Shown here: piece by piece, positions 49,870-58,208 of the stretch | Position numbering within the stretch: the stretch's first letter is position 1 | How the letters are laid out: each line of letters opens with the position of its first letter | Program-made: the position numbers and the translations under genes | Notes under the pieces: generated by a model | Told to the model about the DNA's origin: nothing | What the model saw: the letters and a program-made list of their open reading frames with translations, nothing else | Database searches by the model: none | Assembly (NCBI GenBank): GCA_002104985.1 | Contig: MCGO01000011.1 | Location: forward strand, 186,001 to 250,000 | Origin: Rhizoclosmatium globosum | Lineage: Eukaryota > Chytridiomycota > Chytridiomycetes > Chytridiales > Chytriomycetaceae | Length of the DNA stretch: 64,000 bases | Reading direction: 5' to 3'

Positions 49870-50840
49870 CAAATGAAATCTTATAGCAGAGGGATTTCAG
49901 GTACAAGACTACTAGGAAATTACTTCTCAGCAGATAACCTTGGCAAAACAGCAAATGGAACACGATTTCCCCTGTTCAACAAGACTGACTACAACTGGTT
50001 TAGGAAGCTAACAACTGCTTTGAACAGGAAGGACACCACCAACAGAACCAGACTCAGTCTTACAAAAAGGGCAAGACCAAACCCGTTTGCAACAGAGCCC
50101 ACAGCCAGTGTGGCCTGGGTAAAAAGCGCAAGATAGTCACTTGGAATGACCCTCAAACAGAAGAACAACATTATGGAGAAATCATAGAAATTGAGCAAGA
50201 CGAAGGAACAACAATACACAGACTCCATCTTTATGTTGAACGAAATGACCTTCACTCAGGGATTCATACAGAATGGAAAATGTATACCTTACAAACGAGA
50301 CGGCTTCATGAACATATGTTCGAACAAAGACCAGTCAAATAAACTCTATGAACTTGCTGACATAACAAATGAACAACCAGCAGAAGACCCACAGCAATCT
50401 ACATCCCGCCAAATAATAGAACGAAAGACAATAACATCTGCAAAAGACTCAATACCAAGGGAAACCAATGACCTCAAAACCAAGCATGAAAGCCCACTTG
50501 GAGTGACAGAGGAGGAAAAAACAACTGGTCAAAACAGAGCAGCAAACTATTTTGAAGGTCCACATGAGCTGATCACGGCTATTAGAGCACTGAAAGCCCA
50601 AGAGTGTAATACAAGAGACGCCATATACTCAGACGGATCTCTTACATTTATCAATGGAAAGCCCAGTGAATGCCTGGGACGGCACCCAAAAAGGGAGAAG
50701 AATCAACTTTGGAATTGAGGGAAATGCATCCTCAACCAACGCAGAAATCAATGCTGTCCTTCTGGGAGTAAACGGACCAACAGATATGTACATTGACAAA
50801 ATGGCAGTTATTCCAACAAAAGTCTGGAAAGAAGCAACTT
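49870..50840 (+). pseudogene. LINE-type ORF2 remnant with RNase H domain
   Basis: Broken frames. At 50125-50330 they read KIVTWNDPQTEEQHYGEIIE, then HRLHLYVERNDLHSG. At 50600-50830 they read DAIYSDGSLTFINGKP, continuing after a frameshift with NFGIEGNASSTNAEINAVLLG. The YSDGS...NAEI pattern is the ribonuclease H domain found near the C-terminus of some non-LTR retrotransposons. It ends about 40 bases upstream of the resolvase gene. The piece at 56978 starts where this one stops in the same domain, so both probably derive from one family. Confidence 0.55.
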
Positions 50841-50875
50841 CAACATCAAATGAAGCAAATTATTCACACTGTCTA

Positions 50876-51675
50876 ATGCATATACTGCCGCTCAAATGTG
50901 CCATTCACTCTCGGTTAACAGATGCGACACTTGTTTCTGATTTAGCTTATCAAGTTGCAAAAGTTGGTCGCCAGATTGTTTATAAGCGAAACCCTGGAAT
51001 CTACCGCGCTTTTGACCCAGGGTTGGAAAAGATTGGTGTTTGTGTTGGATATCAACACTGGGGACCTAACCGTGGCCCTTTCTGTATTTCCTATGCAGGC
51101 ACCAGTCGTCTAAGCGGCAGCAATAAAGTTTCACGTAGTATTTCGGTTGCAGGGATATTGGAGGATACGTATGGGTATATTCCCTCTAATTACAATGGAA
51201 TGCAAATGATTACATTGGTTGAAAAACAACAGCAAAGACCGGGAGTTACTGGGAAAGGCTTGAGTGGGGCATTTGACAGCGAGACTATGTTGGTTCAAGG
51301 TGCTGTAGTAGAGGCCCGAGGTCCAGTCTTGAATTCCGACCTTGTGATGGGAATCGACTCTACAAAAGTCTCCAAACTTTGGAATCTGGAAGTCAAACTG
51401 GTGAAACGCGTGAGTCATGTAGTTGTGCCTGATTCACTATTAATTGTAACAACCAGCGCGGTGAAAGTAAGAAAAACTACAATAATCGTAAACGAGCCGC
51501 CAAAAAGGAAAGAACCGTGGCTAAAGTTACAGAAATGATTTCAAGTGGTGACATTATATTGGAGAATCCCGTTGCAGGCGAACTCACACACGACATTTGT
51601 GACGCAATCTTGATTGCAATGACACTTTCTGAATGGTACAACAATGCGCTCATGATTGGAATGAAACGTTGGTGA
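50876..51675 (+). CDS. RuvC-fold Holliday-junction resolvase-like protein
   Basis: Two exons (50876-51409, 51457-51675), in phase, 250 residues. The RuvC-like catalytic pieces appear in order: AFDPGLEKIGVCVGYQ (first Asp), ITLVEKQQQRPG (catalytic Glu), then VKLVKRRGESKKNYNNRKR (basic KK patch, made by the splice) and THDICDAILIAMTLSEW (last acidic residues). This arrangement is that of Cce1/Ydc2-type mitochondrial and poxvirus A22-type resolvases, which cut four-way DNA junctions. Length suits a compact resolvase. The start is uncertain: the ATG chosen is the first after the LINE remnant, and a true 5' exon may have been lost to that insertion. No mitochondrial signal is obvious at this start. 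Confidence 0.6.
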
Positions 51676-52324
51676 ATTTTTGTTTCAGTTGACATCTAAT
51701 GAAGTAATCTATTAAATTCGCTGTTTCGCTTTGAAAGTTTCAACGTTAAAGCAAAAGTGCTGCGCTTTGTTGGGAATCGATCTCCGAGCCTCATGTCTTT
51801 TTGACACTCAGCAGCTCGTGTGCTAAACCATTCCCCTCTATATCGCCCCTCGTTCTGCTAAAAATTGTAAATATAATCTTATAGCGTAGTAGTTACTCTT
51901 CGTTTCTCATTCACACGTGGAGAGAAAGGAAGTCCGAAGTTGACAGAAGCCACTCCTGCTTTAATAGCTCTGGATGGCCGATTTTATAGTACATAGTACC
52001 GGAGTACATACCAAAAGTACCGGAGTACTGTACTAATAAAAAATTGGTGCTTGGATGAATAAGTATATTGGGGGGGTCGAAGTTTCAGAGTACCGTACTT
52101 TTGGTATGTAGCTGGCCGGCATGGTCAAAGTACCCGGATTTAAGGTTCTCTATGTCTATAAACTCATAATATAGTGTTCAACGCTCTTTATTGTCTGTTC
52201 TGGGCCGGTGCAGGCCTTCCCATTCTGCCCATTGTGTTCGGGTCTTTGTCAAATTTTCACCCCCCTTGACCCCCCCTCTGTATGGTAGTACGGGACTCTC
52301 TTTCACTATTTTTTAAATTAAAAG
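51676..52324. other. intergenic with a near-palindromic repeat
   Basis: No gene. It contains a perfect 16-base inverted repeat, TACATACCAAAAGTAC at 52005-52020 and its complement at 52095-52110, and the direct repeat AGTACCGGAGTAC at 51996-52007 and 52018-52027. A stretch near 51757-51835 vaguely resembles a minus-strand tRNA but fails key rules. The last 60 bases are the pyrimidine-rich leader of the rhodanese gene. Confidence 0.5.
52005..52110. repeat. perfect 16-base inverted repeat, MITE-like
   Basis: Arms 52005-52020 and 52095-52110 are exact complements; the 74-base spacer is AT-rich with a G7 run. The arms extend imperfectly (GTACCGGAGTACTG against CAGAGTACCGTAC). Size and symmetry suit a miniature transposon or a hairpin RNA. 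Confidence 0.5.
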
Positions 52325-52850
52325 ATGACATCAACAAGCAACAACTGGTGGGATGTATACCCTGCGCCCAAGTCCAGTCCTGAGCGATGGACGCATGACA
52401 AAGTAGCTGAGCTTATTCGATCCGATGCCGTTTCCGGGAAGGACTACTTGGTGGTGGATGTACGAAGAACTGACTTTGGCGGAGGCAAGTGCTCTGTCCC
52501 TTCAAAATAACCATCCACACGAAGTAACACACTCTCCAGGCACAGTCAAAGGCGCAATCAACGTGCATGCGCAGACTTTCTTTGATCAGCTTCCGGACTT
52601 TGTTGCCAAGTACAAGGATGTGCCTCGCGTCTTTTTCTTTTGCAACTCGTCCTCGCAATCTCAAACCAAGATTGGAAGAGGGCCTCGCTGTGCAATGTGG
52701 TACCAGGACGCCATGAATGAGCAGGGAATCACAACTTCGAAGGCCTTGATTCTTGCAGGAGGTATCAAAGGATGGGTGCAGCAGTACAAAGGCGATGCTT
52801 CACTTGTTGATAGATACGACGAAGAGTTTTGGAAGGTGGAGCATCCGTGA
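52325..52850 (+). CDS. rhodanese-domain protein, Acr2/Ych1-like (possible arsenate reductase)
   Basis: Two exons (52325-52484, 52540-52850), 156 residues, joined by a GC-AG intron (GGAG/gcaagt). The rhodanese/Cdc25 fold is clear: DYLVVDVRRTDFGGGTVKGAINV, then RVFFFCNSS, then RGPRCAMWYQDAM and LILAGGIKGWVQQY. Yeast Acr2 arsenate reductase and the phosphatase Ych1 belong here and use a C-x5-R loop. In this protein the catalytic Cys is followed by an unusually long loop (CNSSSQSQTKIGRGPRC), so either the loop is expanded or a few bases are intronic. The setting next to ArsC and ACR3 argues for a role in arsenate reduction. Confidence 0.75.
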
Positions 52851-53467
52851 TTTTAATCATCTGTATAGATGAATGAGAAGTACAGTAATGTGGGAATAAA
52901 GCGATAAAGTAACGGCATAACCACAACCACCTTTTGACAGCACAACGGCCAAAACTGAAGCCTCATGCTCAACCAAGACGTGTACAGGCCACACTCTACG
53001 CGTACCTCTCTTCCTCATCCCTTTGTCTATATTGATATTTCCTGATTACGGATAAGGATATATTGATATTTCTGATTTCATGATTACGGATAAGGGAACA
53101 GTGATATGATTTATTGATATTTCTGATTTTATGATTATGGATTATTTCAGCAACAAAATCTTAACAAGCCAGATACGAACTTGCCTCCAAATCTTTGAAT
53201 GAGTTGAGTACTTTGCATCCCTGCACGGCGATCGTGACTGCAACATTGTATCACATGTGGCTCAAGAGGTAGAATGTCACATGGAACAAAGTTCGTTATC
53301 GTTTTCAACGAATTGCATCGCTTTTACATTGGGAGGTGCAGCTTTATTCACTTGTTTTGCGTTTGTTCTTTCACTTTTCTACCTTCAAAAGTTGTGCGTG
53401 CCTCATTAGTTTCAAAAAACACTCTGTAGATAATTTTATTGGTGGTTGCATTTTTATATTATAGCAA
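52851..53467. repeat. intergenic with repeated TGATATTTCTGATTT...GATTACGGATAA unit
   Basis: Three copies of an AT-rich unit (ATTGATATTTCTGATTT, then ATGATTACGGATAAG) start near 53031, 53061 and 53111. The last, through to about 53190, is a diverged duplicate of the ACR3 leader at 54060-54140 (same TTTCAG, AGCAAAATC, AACGAA landmarks). No coding sequence follows it, so it may mark a lost second ACR3-like gene or a shared control element. Confidence 0.65.
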
Positions 53468-53942
53468 TCATTGCTCCACCAGCAATTCCTTCTCAATTCG
53501 TTCACGAATCTGATCACGAACCAGACCATAGAACGCCTTCTGCTCCTCTTCCGTGCCCGTCGCCTTGGATGGATCCGGAAAACTCCAATGCAGTCTCTTG
53601 CGGCCTTTGCGGAAAACAGGACACGAGTCATTCGCGTTGTCACAGACTGTGATCACATAGTCGAATTCAGTATCCAAGAATCGGTCCAATGTCTTGGAGT
53701 AGTGGCTGCTAATGTCCATTCCGAGTTCAGCCATGCTTGCCAGTGCCAATGGTCGGACATGTGTTTCCTCGGTCCCGGCGGATTGTGCAGCAAATGTTTC
53801 AGGGGCGAGTTTGTTCAAAAGACCTTCTGCCATCTGTCATGTACGTTAGCTTGAGAGTAATGCTTGAAATGGGACGCTATACCTGAGAACGAGCAGAGTT
53901 GTGCGTGCACAAGAACAAAACTGTCTTCTTTTCAGTTTCCAT
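53468..53942 (-). CDS. arsC: thioredoxin-type arsenate reductase ArsC (LMW phosphatase fold)
   Basis: Two exons (53883-53942, 53468-53833), 141 residues. Reduces arsenate to arsenite using thioredoxin. The P-loop is LFLCTHNSARSQMAEG (C-x5-R). The second and third redox cysteines lie in CDNANDSCPVF, and the Asp of the DP loop is in HWSFPDPSKATG; all match Staphylococcus-type ArsC rather than the glutaredoxin type. The family is mainly bacterial, so the gene was probably acquired by transfer and later gained an intron (inference). It is divergent from ACR3 across 212 bases, giving a shared control region. Confidence 0.9.
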
Positions 53943-54154
53943 TTGATTTTTTTTAAGCCATGATAATGGTTCAATTGGTGATGTAATTCTTTATTTTTTG
54001 ATTACGTCGGTGTTATCACCATTAATAGTAAATGGTAATGAGTGGGAAGGTGACATAATATATTGATATTTCTGATTTTATGATTACGGATAATTTCAGT
54101 AGCAAAATCCTGGCAAACCAGAAACGAAACTTGTCTCAAAACCCCGTAAATCAT
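53943..54154. promoter_or_regulatory. divergent promoter between ArsC and ACR3
   Basis: 212 bases between the two start codons. It contains the repeated unit TTGATATTTCTGATTTTATGATTACGGATAA (54060-54095, quoted here in part as TTGATATTTCTGATTT and TGATTACGGATAA). That unit also occurs three times downstream of the rhodanese gene. Being shared within the arsenic cluster and not seen elsewhere in the window, it is a candidate binding site for an arsenic-responsive regulator. Confidence 0.4.
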
Positions 54155-55447
54155 ATGTCAGAGACGACCAAAATGCAGCTGTCCTGGCTGGACCGCCTCC
54201 TTCCTCTCAACATTCTCCTTGCGATGGTTCTCGGTACTCTGATTGGCCATTATGTCCCATCTGCCGCAACCAACCTCAACTCAGGCTCTATTGCCGATGT
54301 ATCTGTGCCCATCTTTGTCGGTCTCCTGTGGATGATGTATCCTGTTCTCTGGTGCGTACAGAGTTGCCTTTGAAAACCTTGACAGGGAGTGAAAACTGAC
54401 TCCTTGATAAAATTGGAACAGCAAGGTCAAGTACGAATCACTCTACTCGATCCTCTCTCATCAAGACGCAAAGAAAGTTATACTCTTTTCTCTCCTCATC
54501 AACGTCATTGTGGCTCCGTTGATTATGACGGGTCTTGCGTGGGCCACGCTTCCGGATCTCCCACATGAACGGACGGGTGTAATCATGATTGGGGCGGCTC
54601 GATGTATCGCCATGGTTCTAATATGGAATCAACTTGCGTGTGGGGATAGCGAATGGTGTGCAATTCTTGTTGCCATCAACGCGTTTATTCAGTTGTTCTT
54701 GTATGGTCCTGTTGTCTATTTCTTGTCAGTGACGATTAGTGGTTCGGATGGAGGGATAGTGTCCATGTGGTTGACTGTTCGTTCTGTCTTAATTTTCCTG
54801 GGGATTCCCTTGGCAGGTGGAATGGTGACACGGTTTATCCTTCGTCATTTAACTAAATGGGAGGACTGGTACGACAACAAGTTTTTGCCTCTTATTGGTC
54901 CTCAGGCTTTGATTGGGTTGTTGTACACGATTGTTGTCATGTTTGTTTTACAAGTGAGTTCACCTTTTGTTTAAGACGATTATCTGACTTATGACAGGGA
55001 GACACCATTATTCACAATATTCCAAACGCACTTCGAACTGCAGTTCCGCTGTTGCTCTACTTTGCCATTCTGTTTACGGGAACACTTGTTGCGTCCTTGT
55101 ACATTACAAAGTCTCCATATCCTATCGCTGTCACGCAAAGTTTCACAGCTGCAGGAAATAATTTCGAGTTGGCCATTGCGGTGGCAGTTGCCACGTATGG
55201 CATTGATTCCAAGGAGGCGTTCAGTGCTGTCATTGGACCTTTGATTGAAGTCCCCGTGTTGTTGGGACTCGTCTATTTGGCTCGTGGTGCGGAAGGCTTC
55301 TACAATCGCAAGCTTGTGATCGTGTTGGGTACAAGTGAAAGTGGTAGTGGTATTGAGTCAGGACCGGCTCATAGTGAAATAACTTTGGGAGGCCAAGGAA
55401 GACTGCCGTTACAACCTGCAAACGAATTCAAAGTTTCTGACAACTAA
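54155..55447 (+). CDS. ACR3: arsenite efflux transporter ACR3
   Basis: Three exons (54155-54351, 54422-54953, 54998-55447), in phase, 392 residues, the usual ACR3 size with ten predicted helices. Exports arsenite across the plasma or vacuolar membrane. Signature segments: LPLNILLAMVLGTLIGHYVP, VGLLWMMYPVLCKVKYE, and GAARCIAMVLIWNQLACGDSE with the conserved Cys needed for arsenite. The characteristic TAAGNNFELAIAVAVATYG follows near the end, with PLIEVPVLLGLVYLA. The start ATG at 54155 fits the family; an in-frame ATG at 54080 would add 25 residues lying in the repeated leader. Closely linked, divergent ArsC and the upstream rhodanese gene support an arsenic module. Confidence 0.95.
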
Positions 55448-55989
55448 AGCGTTCTTCTTTCCTCTTGTTTTATTTGTCTATTTTAAAAAAGTTCCAGTTT
55501 ATGAATGAGGCGGAGATGCAGCAGATATGATAAGCCTGAGCACCTTCTTTGAATCCAAAGTGACTAGTGGAAGCAGGAAAACAGTCCAAGTTCTCCCTAG
55601 AGTCGGACCGAGCGAAGGCGACGGGGGTGAGCATCTACAATTGGAATACCACCTTGGGGTTTGACGGAGGCGTTGTTGCAAAAAAAGGGTCCGCGGAGTA
55701 TATGAGGGCATTTTATTTCGAGGATCAAGGAACTGGGGAGTTGAGATTGGTTTACATTGAATGATGAGACTGTACCGAGACACCAAAGTTGTTTTTTTTG
55801 TTAATGTCCTGTTTTTAAATAACAAACTCCTTTTTCGACGAATAATTGCATTAATAATTATCGAAATAAGGAATGGAGAATTCCCTCAAAACTTGTGCGA
55901 AAACACAAATACACACACACCCTACACACACAAATACACACACACCCTACACACACCAATACACACTCCACCTGAACATCCCGAAGTGA
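55448..55989. other. intergenic with a CA microsatellite
   Basis: No convincing gene. A CACACAC/CCTACACACAC microsatellite occupies about 55905-55975. A small plus frame at 55567-55764 (65 codons) is unrecognised. Confidence 0.5.
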
Positions 55990-56166
55990 ATGCACAACAA
56001 ACTGCCCCGGGAAATCCTCGGCGAGATCCAGCTTTTGGTGCGTCTCGAAGCCGCCCTACCACTTGGCCGGACCTGCAAAGCCTTGCTGCCTATGCTAACA
56101 GCTCCCATATCAGCAACCGACAGTATGTCAAACTGGACAAACACGGGATTACGTTATTCGTGGTAA
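55990..56166 (+). pseudogene. short F-box-like fragment
   Basis: An ATG-initiated frame of 58 codons begins HNKLPREILGEIQLL, then ALPLGRTCKALLPML, the F-box core (LPxEIL..I......lgrtcK). It stops soon after, with a possible splice donor at the end (TGGTAAAG). No partner exon with a recognition domain was found, so it is probably a fragment or the first exon of a degraded gene. Confidence 0.4.
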
Positions 56167-56950
56167 AGTCAGCTTGCTCTTTTCTTCAATTAGTATGGGA
56201 AAAAATGAAGTTCCGACCACTGAATTGTCAAGCACACCGACCACTCATACACACACGTTACATCTCATATGTAGAAGCCTCGTATGATCCCTAACGCGAA
56301 GGGTTTTGGTTGTGACGTATATGCGGCGTCATGGTAGTGATAGGTACTCGAAGGGACTCATGAGAAGAGGAAAAACTTTTGAACATTGGCATACAGAGGA
56401 TGGTTCCAAATGCAGAAGGATCAAGGAGATCAGTCTCACCTATGTGGCCAAGAGAATGGCGTCGCTGAGTGGAACGTGGCATTGTATGAAAAACGAAAAT
56501 CACTATAAATACCATTAAAAGACAAAAGACCAGGAAAGTATAAAAGCAAAATAAATAATTGGACGAAGAAAGTATCTGATTTGAGTTGATATTGCAAGGT
56601 TGGTATGCAGGCATTGATCAGTAAGCGACAGAAAAAGTCCTAAGGCACTGAGTTCTTCCTCTTTTCCTCCAACTTCGCAGCAACAACTTCGCAGCAACTA
56701 GAATTCGTGTCTGCTCAAGCCACATATCTATAGGCTTTGTGCACTCGTTGCATTCTTCAATCTGAAGTGTATGTTAGGAAAGGGACAACGTATGAAGTTC
56801 GCTTACTATAAGAGAATATAGCCAACTTCCTCGATAACCAATGCCAACTGAATCAAAGTGGGTACAGTCCTTATCACATTTGAGAGGGTGAGGGAGGTGA
56901 CATTGAGAAAACAAAACCAATCACTAAATCCATAACAGGACTACTCCCAG
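56167..56950. other. no gene recognised
   Basis: A minus frame at 56291-56614 contains one strongly hydrophobic helix (FLVFCLLMVFIVIFVF) but no family pattern. The rest is AT-rich without signal. Confidence 0.35.
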
Positions 56951-58208
56951 CACTACATCATGTAAAGTCCCATACAGGTGTCCCCTAATGAACTGGCAGA
57001 CTCAGGTGCAAATGATGGACGCATGGCTCCAGTACTCAAAATGAAACTAGACAGTCGTCAATCACTCATCCAATTCACCCTATGCACAAACAATGTCGTA
57101 CTTGAAGGAAATTACAGAGAAACTCTTAGTATGATCAACAAGGCCAAAACCTTTCTGGCATGGATAGAACAACCTGCACACTCTTACATTGCAGAAGTAC
57201 AAAATAGCATCAACTTTGGCCTCACATTTACACTACTACAAAGAGACCACAAACAAACACCAGTGAAGCTCACAGTCACTACAGAAAATGGGACATCAAC
57301 GCTATGCACTGGCTGCTACCAGTACAATCTGAGATGCGTCGGAGACACCAAGATGCATACCCCAATGGAACATACCGTGTAGACCACCATGAGGAAGAAA
57401 CAAATGATCATCTTTGGAGCTGTATAGAAACAGAAGCAATCGGGATGGAGATATGGGAAGATATGATCACACTGCTTGTAAAACAAACTGGACCCCCCAA
57501 AAAGAGGAAAAGAAATGAAAACACAGTGGACAGACAAAGCAACAAAGCAAACAAAGCCAAAATTAGGTCATGGCTCCCACCACAACCAAGAGATGAGATA
57601 GGCATTGAAGCTGATAAAATGACGTTCACCCATATTGCTGGATATGGACTCATACTAAATGTTATGCACAGAATTTTGGAAAAGTGTGGTATCAAGAAGC
57701 CCCAAACACAACATATGATTATACCGACAACATGGAAGGAACTTACAATGATGGTAAGGAAAGAATCTGGAAACCAAGTTGTGACAAAACCACAGCATGG
57801 GAGGAAACAAACCAAATAACTGCAACAATCAAGGCCATACAAAATAACACCAAACAGAAGCATGAGAGACCCAGAAACAAGCCAAAAGAAGGCAAATGGA
57901 AACACAAAACAACAGAGATAAATGAAGGTACACGTTGCCAACACTGTATGAAACCACTTAGCACAGATGAACCCCATAAGTATGGCGGATCCTATGGACA
58001 ACAGATAAGAGCCATTGATATGATATCATCAGATAACATGGGAATAAGGAAAATCTCACCGGGAATAATAAACACACTTGCAACCTACATGGACCAAAAC
58101 ACAAGGGAAGAGGAATTCTGCTATAACCATTCTACAACAAATGCAACGCTGTCAACCCGGAAGATCAAGATAATCCTGTCCATTTCAGGCCACAACAACA
58201 AATCATAG
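56951..58208 (+). pseudogene. LINE-type ORF2 remnant: end of RNase H and C-terminal zinc knuckle
   Basis: The frame from 56978 begins NELADSGAND, the usual end of a retrotransposon RNase H domain. After a frameshift near 57300 comes HWLLPVQSEMRRRHQDAYP, then HHEEETNDHLWSC, a Cys/His knuckle typical of the LINE ORF2 C-terminus. A third frame carries GTRCQHCMKPLSTDEPHKYG and ends at 58208. Two shifts and no reverse transcriptase in view: a dead 5'-truncated copy. Confidence 0.6.

Noticed and set aside
51757..51835. tRNA-like sequence on the minus strand (B-box-like GATCGATTCC, A-box-like GGTTTAGCACACG)
   Set aside because: The acceptor stem does not pair, the anticodon loop lacks the invariant U33 and the T-loop is off consensus; at most a tRNA-derived relic.
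55905..55975. CRISPR-like regular spacing of CACACAC blocks
   Set aside because: Simple CA microsatellite with no unique spacers; the genome is eukaryotic.
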